Positions 1 through 11,565 of a stretch of DNA of 64,000 nt are shown here, piece after piece (position 1 is the stretch's first letter; the number at the start of each line of letters is the position of its first letter). The notes beneath the pieces are model-generated. The model made no database searches and had not been told where the DNA came from. It worked only from the letters and a program-made list of their open reading frames with translations. The stretch is from Erpobdella octoculata (Eukaryota; Annelida; Clitellata; Hirudinida; Erpobdellidae), in assembly GCA_963978895.1 (NCBI GenBank), contig OZ022238.1, positions 33,595,093 through 33,659,092 of the forward strand. Reading direction: 5' to 3'. A program made the translations under genes and the position numbers.

Positions 1-600
1 CAACATTCCAACGGCTTGTGTAACTCGACCAGCCGCTGTGGTTAAAGGCTGTTGTTATTGTGCATTTTTTCAAAATGAACATAGTATGTTGTCTGGGTGG
101 GTTTCATGTTTGATTAATTATTTGGACAGGATTGGTCATGTCATGGCTGGCTCAGGTTTAACAGAAGCGCCGCAGTGCCGTTATGGACCCATAGCTATAA
201 CTCACATGATGACAGGGAAGGCAGTGGCTAGGGCACAACGATGTCACTTTTTAGTAAAGTCAGTTTTGTTCGCATTGCTACTGGAATCGATATTAAAATG
301 AAGTTTTTGACTGTTCATGATTTTGATGATCTGAAGAATCTCTACAAAGAAATATTCAATTTTAAAGTTATACTCAAGGAAGAATATTTGCCACTCTGCA
401 CTCAGAAACTCAATTAGGCAATTTCTCTGTTTCAAATGTTAAGAAATAATCGAACAGTAAGATTATGGTTAAAATATATCGACAATGTCAATATCTTGAG
501 ATCTTTTATTACTGCCGAGAGAACATTGCATTGGAACTTGCATCAAATATTTCCTACACAAATGCTGAATCTCTTTGCAGCATCTGCACACAATAATTAG
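1..600 (+). pseudogene. Middle segment of a large uncharacterised zinc-rich protein family (fragment A)
   Basis: The readable block holds GHVMAGSGLTEA followed by THMMTGKAVARAQ and CHFLV. From 298 one frame continues, with a TAG near 415, through LWLKYIDNVNILRSF and ITAERTLHWNLHQ to a stop at 600. These blocks are familiar, in this order, from long (over 1000 aa) uncharacterised proteins of cnidarians, ticks, molluscs and fish. In that family this region lies between the parts seen at 15.6-17.3 kb and 30.0-31.0 kb. The first 100 bases are frameshifted and the copy is cut by the window edge. It ends at 600 in A+T-rich DNA, so it is a decayed fragment. Function is unknown; a mobile-element origin is inferred from the copy number and broken state. 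The family call rests on remembered motifs, not a search. Confidence 0.6.
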
Positions 601-748
601 GGCGGGAAATAAAATATTTTTGTCGTTTTATTCTATGTTGAAATTAGAAATTATTTATAGATGTATATGCATGTTTTTTAATATGTGTATATTAAATAGT
701 ATGTAACAAGCAATTTTCATATTATTCTTACATTTTTTTGCACATTTG

Positions 749-1085
749 AGTTAAAAACGGCATAATAAATCAGTTTATTTGTATCTGTATATAATGTTGC
801 AGGACAAATTTTAACTTATGTATATTTTGCAATAGGTAAAAATAGAGTTTTCATTTTTAGGTTGAGTTATTTTTATTCAAATGGATTTTAAGAGCTGATA
901 TATTTTATATTTTAATCAAAAACGGCACAATAAATCAGTTTATTTGTTTTGTATTTAATTTTTTTATTTTCAATGATAATTTTTAATGTTTGTATATCAT
1001 GCAATAAATAACAATAAAACATTCAACTTAAACTTTAGTTATTTTCATTTAATTGGATTAAAAGAGCTGGCATATTGAATTATTT
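749..1085. repeat. Degenerate tandem duplication, about 165-bp unit, A+T rich
   Basis: The block AACGGCAYAATAAATCAG followed by TTTATTTG occurs at about 756 and again at about 921. The following 80-90 bp (a GCAATA stretch, a TTATTTT-CAT run and AAGAGCTG) also recur with the same spacing. Copies have drifted by several small indels. The whole 600-1250 interval has no convincing coding frame. Confidence 0.6.
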
Positions 1086-1257
1086 TACCGATTTTAAGAC
1101 CGATTTTGAAAATCGTCTGTAATTTTTTTTTTACGATGAGCTGGAAGGATGGATTTTTAACTAATTGTTGCTAACACATATACCAACAAAACAAAATATC
1201 TAATTGCTTTGCTTCCAATTTTGCCTACCTTTTTTTTAATTCAGTTGGACTAGAAAC

Positions 1258-1655
1258 GTATATTGAAACGCGTCGTGGGTGGGTAAAATGCAGACCGCGG
1301 ACTTATATTTAAATAAATGTTAACGAAAAATTTAGAATTTTTGTTATTTTGTTTATTATTTATAATTACAACTAAAATTCAACCAAATACGTTATATACT
1401 GAATCCTGGTTATTTATTAAGCCGAATAGCTTTGGTTGCTAAGGTGACGAGTTTTTTTCATTATATAAATTAAATGTTAACGAAAAATTTTAAAAATGTT
1501 ATATTTTATTTATTAAAAATTTAATATAAATGCATATTCACAACTAAAATTCAACCGAATACGTTATTTACTGAATCTTGGTTATTTTTTCAATAGTTAA
1601 ATAGTTTCGGTTGCTAAGGTGACGAATTTTTTTCATGTATGAAACGCGTCGGGGG
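1258..1655. repeat. Two tandem ~160-bp units bracketed by GAAACGCGTCG
   Basis: AAATGTTAACGAAAAATTT at about 1314 and 1473 begins two similar units. Each runs through AACTAAAATTCAACC, ACGTTAT, a TGGTTATTT block and GGTTGCTAAGGTGACGA. The pair is bracketed by GAAACGCGTCGTGGGTG (near 1265) and GAAACGCGTCGGGGGTG (near 1640) in direct orientation. No coding potential is seen. Confidence 0.65.
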
Positions 1656-1716
1656 TGCGTAATAAAATTCAAATGAGTAATTGCGTAATAAAATTCAAAT
1701 GTAGTTTACGTAACAA

Positions 1717-1915
1717 CGTTTAAAGGCTTCAAGCAAGTTTTAGCCAGTTTTAGCAAATCTTTATGGGCTAAAAGAAGTTAGGAAAGAATTAAAAAGAGAA
1801 AATGAGCGCAAGCGAGAACGGGAATTGGAGAGCAAGCGTGAGTGAGAACGGGAGAGCAAGCGACTGAATTATCGAGATATAAACGGCTCAACTCAAAAGC
1901 TTTTTTTTAATTTAT
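1717..1915 (+). repeat. Dispersed repeat with GAGCRAGCG-type minisatellite (copy also at 54591-54780)
   Basis: The stretch from AAGGCTTCAAGCAAG through a GAGAACGGGAGAGCAAGCG minisatellite to ATCGAGATATAAACGGCTC recurs almost collinearly at 54591-54780. The minisatellite is the same kind found in the Helitron-like repeats at 48.2, 57.9, 58.3 and 61.6 kb. Here only one to two repeat units remain and no CTAG terminus is visible. It is probably a truncated member of that family. Confidence 0.6.
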
Positions 1916-2217
1916 TTTTTATCTTTACTTGTTCTATTCTGAACACCTGAAAGTTTTTTACTACCTGATGCGGACGACATTTTAACTTTCTGATCTGAAA
2001 TTTAGGCAAATGCAAAACAATTTTTAGCATTTACATTAACGACTGTTATTGAATCGGGTCCCTTATGACGTAGGGTAACCCGTAAGTTTATCTTTTAAAA
2101 AATTTAAAATTTCACCTCTTGATAATCAGGACTTTGTTATTGCAAATTTGCAAATAAAAGTGTAAAACAATAACAAAAGAAAAATATATAACTAAACCTA
2201 CCACTTTAAAAAACAAT

Positions 2218-2590
2218 TTAATAAATGTACTTTAGTTCTTCATAGTTGTTACTCAGTCTGCGCTTTTTACTCGACTTGTCTTTTGCGGCTTTTTCCAGCT
2301 TGTACGTCTCATACTTGCTAACAAGTGAACTGTATTCAATCTGAAATATTGAAATGAATAAAACTTCTTACTAACCGATCCTAAGAAATTTTATTAGATT
2401 GATAGAAAATAGAACGAAAATCGGTGATACTAACTTTAAGATGTCTCAAAAAATTGCTGGTAGCATGCATGGTGCCCGAGAGTTCCTTGTTGAGACAGTT
2501 ACAACACTTAGCGATTACTTTTCCATCCACTTCTTTAATAATTTTGAAAAAAGTTTCATCTAAAATAATCGGCAAACGAGCTCCGTCCAT
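2218..2590 (-). CDS. Small two-exon BED-type zinc-finger protein (hAT-derived, 92 aa)
   Basis: On the minus strand exon 1 (2590-2435, 52 codons) reads MDGARLPIILDETFFKII and continues to CCNCL and ATSNFLRHLK. This is the C-x2-C ... H core of a BED finger. Its end is followed by a GTTAGT donor. After a short intron a TTTCAG acceptor precedes exon 2 (2340-2218), which adds 40 codons beginning IEYSSLVSKYETYK before TAA. The join is phase 0 and restores the usual BED tail (RHLK followed by a Y-x2-Y/K helix). BED fingers bind DNA and normally sit at the N-terminus of hAT transposases, but no transposase core follows here. A hAT-like end (CAGTGCTGGGTAAG, minus strand) lies upstream at 2911. It could be a relic N-terminal exon pair or a BED-only protein. 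Splicing is inferred from consensus sites only. Confidence 0.55.
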
Positions 2591-2777
2591 TTTTCAAACA
2601 ACCTTAACAGCGGATCGTAAACAAGTAGCAGGAGCGAGAACAAGAAAGACCGATTAGTTACATCGATGACTAATGAGTAAAAACCATTGATATGACAATG
2701 GTAAAAACCTAAAGCTAATAGCGTAGAAACTAAAACAATATTTTTATTTTTATTTGATTTTAAATCGTCCAAAATCA

Positions 2778-2911
2778 TTTTCGCTTATGGAAATTTGATT
2801 TCAAATCAAAATCGCGCATTTTCAAATGATTTCAAATCAAAATCAAAAATCACATAATATGATTTAAATCACGATTTCAAATCATTTGATTTCAAATCTT
2901 ACCCAGCACTG
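2778..2911 (-). mobile_element. hAT-type element end with TTTGAAATC-rich subterminal repeats
   Basis: Read on the minus strand the stretch starts CAGTGCTGGGTAAG and is followed by reiterated GATTTGAAATCAAA motifs. The same architecture is at 26286 and 26719 (CAGTGTTGGGTAAAATC then GAAATGATTTGAAATC). It therefore marks the terminus of the hAT family whose BED exons are at 2218-2590 and 27833-28193. The opposite end of this copy was not located. Confidence 0.55.
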
Positions 2912-2928
2912 CAATTTAATTTTAACAA

Positions 2929-3138
2929 GTACAACAACTAATAAAAAAATCTTTCACGTGCAGTGAATGAAAGTTGAAATAATACAAATAAAAATGACAT
3001 CAAAGGAAACGTCGGCATTTTAAAAACATTCTTCAGTCATTCGCGAATGAAAGTAAAGTATTGATTGAAAGAAAATTAATTTGATAAAAGAATATAAATA
3101 TGACATCAAAGAGGGCGGCATGTTTTGAAAATTAACTG
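2929..3138. repeat. 210-bp dispersed repeat (second copy 49722-49928)
   Basis: From ACAACTAATAAA through GCAGTGAATGAAAGTTG, CGTCGGCATTTTAAAAAC and TCATTCGCGAATGAAAG to GGCATGTTTTGAAAATTAA the sequence matches 49722-49928 with few differences. It contains no ORF. The 49-kb copy is preceded directly by TGACTGTTATTGAATC. A related GACTGTTATTGAATC sits at about 2041 here, suggesting that the DNA between 2060 and 2925 (including the BED gene) was inserted into this repeat. Confidence 0.7.
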
Positions 3139-3363
3139 GTTTAAAATGAAATTATCAAAAAGAATTTAAATTTTTAACTCTCTTTGATCTTGCAAAATAT
3201 GTAATAAATTTTGTTTATTTATGAGCCAGTTCAGTTCGACTACGAGACGACATCCGTTTTTTCAAGGTGGGCCGATCCAAATCTCGAGGTTAGAGATTTT
3301 ATCGTTGCCAAATTGCCAAGTTAGGTTTTTCTTTCGTTTCTTCTTTATGTAGGTTTCTTTAAT

Positions 3364-4389
3364 ATGTTTAGAACTCCTGCTGTCGAAAAGTCTGTTGCGC
3401 AGGATAGTCCGATCGGAATCCTTAGTGAGGAGCATTATCAATTTGTTGATGATAGTCGGCGTCCGCGTAGGCGTAGTGAAGATACTAATGTTAGTAAAAG
3501 CCCAAATTTAGAAATAGCTGAGCGTAAGTTAGCATTGCGAAAAGCGGAATTGGCATCAAAACAAGCTAATTTAGAGCAAGAACGCAGACTCGCTGATGCT
3601 AAGTTAGAAGATAGGGCAAATCGCAGACTCGCTGACGCTAAGTTAGAACAAGAGCGTATCCTCACTGATGCTAAGTTATAAGAGGATAGGGCAAACCGCA
3701 GACTTGCTGAAGCTAAACTAGAGCTGGAACGTGAAAGAAATCAAGACCACACTAGTCTTGAAGTTTCTTTAGCCGTTTGCACTACTCGTTTTCAGAATCC
3801 CATGAAGGTTATAATGGCGGAATTTCCTCTAGATATTGCTGCAATACCAGGGTATTTTCAATATTTAGAAAATCAATTTCTGTCTTACCAAGTTGATGAT
3901 GATGTGAAACCCAAGATATTACAAGCACATCTAAATGATAGAGCTCGCTCAATATTGAGTCGCCTGACCATTGCTCAATAAAGTGACTATGATGAATTAA
4001 AACAAATTTTGCTGCAAAAATTTCGTGTCACTCCCATTCTTTTGAGGGAAAGGTTTTATGCAGGAAAAAGGAGGCCTGGTGAAATTTATTTACAAGTAGC
4101 TTCGGAATTATACACAGCTTTATCCTATTATATCAAAAGCAGAAATATCGATGATGATTTTCATCAGTTAGTAAGTTTGATGTGTGCCGATAGGCTTAAA
4201 CAACTGTTATCTCCCAGTTGTGCGGATTTCATTTTAACCCAGGAAAAGGATGATTGGTTAAATCATCTTGAACATACTCACGTTGCCGATAGCTATATGG
4301 ACACACATGAACATGAGACTAGACCGTCTCAATTCAACAACCCAAAACCAATAAATAAATGGTCTGGGTTTCCAATCTATCTATTATAA
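3364..4389 (+). pseudogene. Retrotransposon gag pseudogene (SCAN-like capsid, Ty3/gypsy type)
   Basis: One frame runs from ATG at 3364 to TAA at 4389, broken by in-frame TAA codons at 3679-3681 and 3979-3981. The N-terminal part has a charged coiled-coil with a tandem peptide (RRLADAKLE repeated). The part after 3750 resembles SCAN-like gag of animal Ty3/gypsy elements (FPLDIAAIPGYF, then LLRERFYAGKRRPGEI). No protease or polymerase follows, because a THAP/P element starts about 130 bp downstream. Clade assignment is tentative. Confidence 0.6.
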
Positions 4390-4522
4390 AAGCCCTCGTC
4401 ACTCACTCACTCACTCATTGATTCTGTCACGCTTACGTAATTAGTCGTATAGACGATATTGATGTGCACGTAAAAATTTATTGCGCGCAGGCGTGTAATA
4501 AAAGTTATTATGCAATTGTATT

Positions 4523-6477
4523 ATGAATAAATGTTCTGCTTATGGTTGCAAGAGTGGATATGCTAGCGTGGATAATGAAAAAACTACTAAAGGATAATCT
4601 TTTCATTCATTCCCGTTGAACAATCTAGATCTGAGTGAAAAATGGATTAGAGATTAGAGCTATCCCTCGTGATGGTTTTGTGCCTAGTAAAAATTCCAAA
4701 ATGTGTTCATTGCATTTTTTACCAACGGATTTTGTATCAGATGTAAAAGACACAAGCAAATCCCGATTTCAGAAAAGACGATCTGACAGTAACGAACCTG
4801 CAAGACTGAAAAAAAAAGTTGCGAGAAGTGTTCTTGAAAGTAGTGTTTTTCTCAATGCACCATCTTATCTTTCAAAACCCAAACAGGTTAGAACAACTTC
4901 TAAATGATCATCATCCGCGCGACGAGAATATCAACAAAAACAATTAGTAGAGTTAGAAGCTTCATTTACTGAAAGTGATACAATAAATAACTGCACATTA
5001 AAAGAATTGGAGAACCGATTAAAAGTTGAAATAACAATGCCATCTGACTTTCATTTGCACATTTTAGACAACATTTTGCACATAATTTTATTGCAAAATC
5101 ATGATGGAGCTCCGATTATCAAATCATCATTTTCAATTTCGGATAATTTTGATGTTACAGCTCGTCATAGAAGAGAAAAAATGCCGAAATCTTTTATGAA
5201 TCCTATTACTAATTTAACTGCTTTCCAGCTGAATGAATCTTTTCAAGAAGTTATGGAAATGTTGAATAAAGTAAATATTCACATAGTTGCAATCTCACTT
5301 GATAATGCTGCAGCAAATAAAAAGTTTTATATCCAACAATTATGTAATAGCACTTTAAAGACATCGGTAATAAACAAAACAACAAAAGAGCCAATTTTTC
5401 TATTATTCGATGCTGTTCACAATATTAAAATTATGTATAACAATTTTCTTAATAGAAAAATTTTCACTTTTCCTCCATACGTGAATAAAAATATTTCGGC
5501 TCCCGATTTTCCTGCCAGCTTCTATCACATTGAAGAATTATATATGATGGAAATGTCAATAAAAAAAGCTCACCAATTACATTCCAAAGTTTTTAATCCA
5601 TCCAGTATAGAAAACGTTACAGTTAAACTTGCTCTTTCTATATTTTCTGAGTCTACTGTAAATGCTTTCAAATGCTACATAGAAAATGGTCAAATCCAAT
5701 GGACAGGGACTCCATGGTTTATAGAACTTGTTTCTAAGTTGTGGATTGTATTAAATGTAAAAACATGCTCGAAAGGCAAAAGAAAAAGAAATTACCATAT
5801 GGATCCTGTAACATCACCAGCTGATTTGAAATTATATTTCTTAAAAGAGTTTAAAGATTTCCTGGAGACATGGCAAAATGCAAATCCCAAGGCTTGAGTC
5901 GTAAAACATTTTTATCTACAAAGCAAACTTGTTCTGCTAGTGCTGATTGTTGTAAATATTTGTTGAGCAGAATGGATTTCAAATTTGTCTTGCTAGGCCA
6001 TCTACAATCTGATCCCATGGAGTCAAGATTTGGATGGCTTTGTCAGATTGCTGGGGGTAATTATTTTATCTCAGTCAGACAGGTAGTGGAAAGCAATGCT
6101 AAAATAAAAATGATGTCTTTGTTGAAGCATTCCAAGCTCTCCTTATCTGACATCGATGACTTCATTGATGATGTTAAAGAACCTTCGAGCAGTTTAGATA
6201 AAAGAGCAGCCAGCATTGCAAATTTGTTAACCAGTTTTAATCTGCCATGTGACAGTGAAGCTACTACTATCTACTATGTTGCAGGAGCTGTTGCTCTTTC
6301 TATAATTTATAAAAAATAAATGTTCACATTGTAAGGAAATATTAGTCGATGATGAATTCTTCCATTTAGATAAGCTGCAGTTAAATAGACTTGACATATA
6401 TTTGAATAAATTTGACAAAGGAGGTCTTCTTAAACTATCAGAGTATGCATTCACCACCTGTCTCAGTGATTGGAAAG
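4523..6477 (+). pseudogene. P-element-like (THAP9-type) transposase, 5' part, interrupted at 6477
   Basis: ATG at 4523 opens a THAP zinc finger: CSAYGC, FHSFPL, then after stops and a frameshift PSKNSKMCSLHF, giving the C-x4-C ... C-x2-H pattern. The frame 5007-5897 carries the transposase body (SLDNAAANKKF; FDAVHNIKIMYNN). It is continued after a frameshift at about 5880 by DPMESRFGWLCQIAGG and NYFISVRQVVES, the hallmark C-terminal block of P/THAP9 transposases. A further frameshift near 6319 leads into CSHCKEILVDDEFFHL, ending at 6477. There the Ty3/gypsy element at 6478-11360 is inserted, and coding resumes at 11366. Several stops and frameshifts make it inactive. Terminal inverted repeats of the P element were not identified. 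Confidence 0.8.
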
Positions 6478-6581
6478 TGTTGCGATGTTTATTTGTCCAG
6501 AAATCAGGTATATAACTAGAAAATTTAAGTCTCTCATAGCTGGGAAGTTACTTTTAGGGAAATAGTTCATCGATATTAATT

Positions 6582-6671
<90 letters not shown>
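6478..6671 (-). repeat. 3' LTR of the Mag-type element (TA-microsatellite inside)
   Basis: It shares TTTATTTGTCCAGAAATCAG, TAACTAGAAAA, GGGAAGTTACTTTTAGG and AATAGTTCATCGATATTAAT with 11048-11190. It then runs into a (TA)n tract of about 80 bp. Relative to the 5' LTR it lacks about 33 bp after CAGGTAT. The LTR edge next to the purine tract (AGGATGGAGG, minus strand) is blurred by the microsatellite. Confidence 0.85.
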
Positions 6672-6687
6672 AGGCCTCCATCCTAAG

Positions 6688-9466
6688 CTAGACACCGCTG
6701 GTGTATGACTTGCTTTGGTGATTTATTACAAGTCGAGATGGAGCGTGTCGTTGTCTATCAGATCGCCTCAGTTGTAATGATGACGGTGAACGTGGTATTA
6801 CTGATTCTGAGTTTTCAGTAGAAGGGAATGGCGTTGCTGCAAAGTCTTGTGTAGGCTGTTCTGGCTGGTGTTCGGTGTCTAGTTGAAAATGAACAGATTT
6901 TTTAAAACGGTCTGAATCCTGACCTTTCAGAATGCCTCTCTTTGTTAATGTTTTTTTCCACCATTTGACCAGGTTCGGCAGTTGTGGCATTTTCTCCTTG
7001 TCTTGTATTCTGATAAGGTAAGTCAAATGTTTTGAGTAGTGTTGTTGTAAACTTCGATTCTTGACGTGGGCGTAACTGGTTGATGTGGCGCTTCCAGACC
7101 ATTCCTTTTACGAATGTATCGTACAGAACTCTTCCCCTTCTACGAACAATCTGTCCTGGTATCCACGTGACAGGTCCCGGTCGATAATCGCGAACGAACA
7201 CCAATTCACCGTTTTGGAACTGTCAAGGTCGTGCCCCATGATGGCGGTTGAACTGTTTCTCCATGTCATTTGATCGAGGTGTTGAATGTTTGATGTTTTT
7301 CGGATGTAATTCGCTTAAGACCGTACGTAATTGTCTGCCTAGGAAATTTTACGCTGGAGAGAGACCGTTTGGTGATGAAGCGCAGGGAGTGGTTCTGTAG
7401 CTGAATAAGAATGTTTGAAGAGATTCTTTGTAAGTTCCGTCATTTCTTAATTTAATCAAAGCTCTTTTGAAAGTGTCTACAAATCGTTTGGCCTGGCCAT
7501 TGGATTGTGGGTGAAATGGTGGTGATCCCACGTGTTTGATCGCGTTTTCTGCACAGTATTCCTGAAAAACAGTTGAGGTGAATTGTGTGCCGTTGTCACT
7601 GACAATTGTTTCAGGCAATCCAAATTGTGCAAAGATCCGCTGTAGTGCATTTATCGTGTTGGATGTGGTGCTGTTTGCCATCTCTATTATTTCTGGCCAT
7701 TATGAGAATGCATCTACTACTACGAGATACATTTTTCCATGGAGCGTTCCAGCATAATCGATGTGAATTCGACTCCAGGGTTTGGTTTCTTTTGGCCATG
7801 AACATAAAGTGTGTTTTATGGGTGATTTAGCTGCTTGTTGGCATGAAGAACAGCTGCGTGTCCAGTTTTCTATGTCTTTATCAATGACGCTCCAATAAAC
7901 GTGTTCTCGGGCAATTATCTTCATTCAAGCAATACCCGGGTGGCCTTTGTGGAGCATTTGAAGTACTCATTTTTGCAAAACCTGAGGGATAATTATTCGA
8001 GAACCAAAGAATAAACAGTCTTCATGTATCGTTATTTCTTTTTTTATGAGTTCGAGTTTGCTGGTTTTCAGTGCTTTGTTTTCGTTCCACTTTCCTGTTT
8101 TGACATATTGGAGAAGGGGATTTAACTCATTGTCTGTTTTTGTTGCGTCACAGATTTTTTTATTCGAGACTGGAAGTTGTTTGACGGCATTGATATACAA
8201 GGAGTTTATATCTCGATTGATAGTTGCTATCAATGTGTCTTCTTCTGATGTCTTATGTGGGCCTATAAGGCGCGAAAGTGTGTCAGCTTGTCCAAAGGAC
8301 GTGGTTCTGCAGTATTCAATTTTGAAATCATAAGCAAGCAGTGTTAGAGCCCAGCATTGGAGTCTGTTTGCTGTATATGCTGGTATGCCTTTTTTTATTG
8401 CCAAAAATGGCAAGTAGAGGTTGATGGTCTGTTAATAGAGTAAAGTGGCGTCCATAAATATAACGAAAACTAGTGCTAGACCCTCTTTTTCTATTTGCCC
8501 ATATTTCTTTTCTGCTGGAGTGAGAGCTCTACTAGCGTGTGCAATTGCCTTTTCTGTTCCATCACTATATCTGTGCGATATCACTGCTCCAATGCCGTAT
8601 TCTGATGCGTCGGCTGCAACTACAATTGGTTGGTTGGGGTTGTAATGGGTTAACAGAAGGTCGGATAATAAATTTTTTTTAGTTTCGTCAAATGCCCATT
8701 GACAGCTTTCAGACTACTGGAACACAGTGTCTTTTTTTAAAAGGGCGTCTAGGGCTGCTCTCAGGTTTCTCATGCGTGGTACAAATGAGCTGTAATAGCT
8801 GATCAGTCCAAAAAAAGTACGGACCTGTCCAACATCTTTGGGTGGAGGCATATGAATTATTGCATCGATTTTTTTGGGGTCGGGACGACGGCCTGCAGCT
8901 GATATTACATTTCCCAAATACGTGATTTCCGTCATTAACAAGTGGCATTTTTCAATTCTAATCCGGAAGCCATAATTTAAAATTTGGTCAAATAAAGCCT
9001 CTAAGTTCGTGTTGTGTTCTTCTAATGTCCGTCCCGTGACAATGACATCATCTAAATAGGCGGAAACGCCATCTAGATCAGTAATCATAGTGTCTATGAT
9101 TTGTTGAAAAATACCTGGTGCTGATTTCACACTAAATGGTAGGTGGTTATAACGAAACAAACCTTTATGAGTGTTGATTGTTAAGAGCTCTTTACATTCT
9201 TCTGTCACTTCTACTTGATGGTATGCTTCTGCAAAATCTATTTGGGAGAAAACCGTCCCTCCATTCAGTTTTGTGAAAACGTCATCCATGATAGGTAACG
9301 GGTGTCTATGGAGCATCAGTGAATCATTTAAGCCCGTTGAAAAATCTGCACAAAGTCGGATGGAGCCGTTTGCTTTACGGACAGCAACTATGGGTGCTGC
9401 CCACTGAGAGTGATCCACGGGAGAGACTATTCCTTCTTTTAGTAACCGGTTAATTTCGCTATCCAA
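6688..9466 (-). pseudogene. Pol pseudogene of the Mag-type element: RT, RNase H, integrase, C-terminal tail
   Basis: From 9466 down to 6902 the protein stays in one minus-strand frame with several in-frame stops, then shifts frame into the tail ending at 6688. RT shows SQIDFAEAYHQVE and the catalytic YLDD (in AYLDDVIVTG), both intact. RNase H follows, partly lost around 8430-8700. Integrase has the H-C zinc region (WTRSCSSCQQA), HIDYAG and SDNGTQFTS. In the last block the expected glutamate is lysine (SNGQAKRF), so one of the three catalytic acidic residues is missing. An in-frame stop lies between DAFS and WPEII (about 7700). The C-terminal region ends with a basic tail (RRSDRQRHAPSR). Confidence 0.85.
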
Positions 9467-9672
9467 TTGCTCTAAAGCGGCATCAGGAACAGGGCGTTTC
9501 TTTCTAAATATGGGTTGTGCACCATGTTTAAGCTGTAAGGAAGCTGAAACTTTTGTGCACAGTCCTAGTTACGGTCGGAACATATCAGCGTATTTGTGCT
9601 TTAATTTGTTTGTGATGGCTGTGCGTTCCACGTCTGTGTTGAAGCTCCGTATTTCCATGCCAGAATAGTTTT

Positions 9673-10040
9673 CTAAATAGAATAGTTTTTAAAGTCAGGA
9701 AGTTGTTTTATCCATGGCATTCCCATAAGGTCGTTTGAATCTGTGACGTAAACAGTACCCCGACCATGGTACTTTTGACCTGACTTATTTGCAACGGTAA
9801 ATTTTGTCTCAAACATTCCTTCGGTCTTCACGGGTTGACCATTTGCTGCGCTCAGATTTGCCGTCGCTGTGGTAAGATTGGGGCGACCGATGGCTATCCA
9901 TGTTGGACGAGAAATGAAAGTCACTTCGGCTCCTGTATCTAACCGAGGTTGAATTGGTCTATCATTGATGATGACTTCAATGTACTGTTTGATTTCATTT
10001 CCGTTGTCTACTCGGTTAATGAATCGGTCTTGTCTAGAAG
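9673..10040 (-). pseudogene. Retroviral-type aspartic protease segment of the Mag-type element
   Basis: The minus-strand frame from 9924 contains MTFISRPTWIAIGRPNL, AANGQPVKTEGMFE and TDSNDLMGMPWIKQLP. These align with the protease domain of the neighbouring element at 13.4-13.7 kb. The segment before 9924 includes an RLDTGAEVTF-like stretch, the DTGA active-site region. It lies in a different frame from pol and from part of gag, consistent with decay. Confidence 0.7.
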
Positions 10041-10074
10041 CACTCTTTTCTCTGTGTGTAAAAGAATTTTGTCT

Positions 10075-11014
10075 CTAGTTTGGATGATCCCGTGATAAAA
10101 ATTTTTGTGATTTGCAAAACTCTGGAGAACTCGTCGGTCTGACGTTAGGACACTCTCGTTTCCAAAGTGTTCCGCCACAAATGGGACATGGTGTGTTTGG
10201 CTCTGCTTGATGTCGTAGTGACAATGGCTTTCGGTGAAGTGAACTGTATCTGTTAATGGCCTGAATTTCTACATCCGGTCTTTCAATTGTTTTAGTATCA
10301 TCCAGTGTAGTCTTAAGTCGTTCAGACTCTGCTATTAATTCAATGACTGTAATAGGTTTTTCGTTACTTTCGCTATCCAACATGCGTAACAGCCTGGAAC
10401 GTATCTCGTCATGTTGTTGTGCCTGAAGTCCTGCTACAAATTGAACACACTTATGTGTCTCGTCTGACATTCCTCGAAGCTCTGCTGCCTCCGCAGCAGC
10501 AATGATCTTATTTCCATAAGTGCTAAAATCACTCCCTGATGTACAAATTATTCGACTAAAGTCAAACCTTTGTCGAAAGAGACTTTTCTTAGGGCCAAAT
10601 AGTTGTTCAAGGGTTGTGATGGTTTCTTCCTAACCAATGTCGCTGGGAAGCCGTGGAAAAATTCTGGTAGAAAAAACTGCATATGTGTGGTTGTCCAATA
10701 GAGTTCGAAGAAGTTCAGTCCTTGACTCTTCTGGCAGATGTCTTTCGTAACCTTTGACAGTGTCTTCAAAACGTCGAAGCCACAGACTGAAAAATCGTCC
10801 TTCCTCTGGTTCGTAGGAAAACTTCTCAACTCTCTGACGTAGTCGATCAAAAAATGTTTCTTTTGACTCTGTCTTTTTTTCTTTTTGGGACTCTATAAAT
10901 TCTAACAGTTTTTTCTGTGTCTCTGCAATTTCTTTCGTTAGCTTTAGGAATCTTTTATCGCTCTTTTCCATCTGCATCTGAAAAAAGTTCAATTATCTTT
11001 TGAATATCTGCCAT
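10075..11014 (-). pseudogene. Gag pseudogene of the Mag-type element
   Basis: ATG at 11014 (MADIQKIIELF) is followed by a frameshift and the frame 10992-10630 with a coiled-coil segment and FSYEPEEGRFFSLWLRRFED, the capsid block shared with the 12.5-kb element. Further frames 10850-10548 and 10470-10075 complete it. The zinc knuckle CPICGGTLWKREC has leucine where the histidine ligand should be, so it cannot be a normal CCHC finger. Confidence 0.8.
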
Positions 11015-11029
11015 TGCGTGATTTTATTC

Positions 11030-11047
11030 CTATCCTTCGTCGCCAAT
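11030..11047 (-). other. Primer binding site, tRNA-Ser(GCT)-like
   Basis: Directly inside the 5' LTR the minus strand reads AATTGGCGACGAAGGATAG. Apart from one extra base it matches the complement of a serine tRNA 3' end (TGGCGACGAGGATGG). The sister element has an uninterrupted version at 12453-12466. Confidence 0.65.
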
Positions 11048-11360
<313 letters not shown>

Positions 11361-11365
11361 GAAAG

Positions 11366-11565
11366 TCTTTGATTTGCTAAAAAAAAAATAAATGGGTTTA
11401 AAATCTTTCCTTACTTCAACAAATCAAAGAAATCTATTTATCAGAATTGTGGAAAGAATAATGGTACATGAATCTCTACTGGTTGTGGAAAACTTTTGTA
11501 GCTCTAATCATAATATAAAAGAATTAATATCTTGTAAATTTTTCACCTGCATGTTAAAGAACTAG
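11366..11565 (+). pseudogene. P-element-like transposase, 3' end (resumes after the gypsy insertion)
   Basis: Immediately past the second GAAAG the + strand again codes for P-transposase C-terminus. A frame with IVERIMVHESLLVVENF, SSNHNIKELISCKFF and TCMLKN ends at TAG 11563-11565. Removing the gypsy element and one GAAAG makes this continue the 4523-6477 gene. The first 60-70 bp contain a frameshift. Confidence 0.7.
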
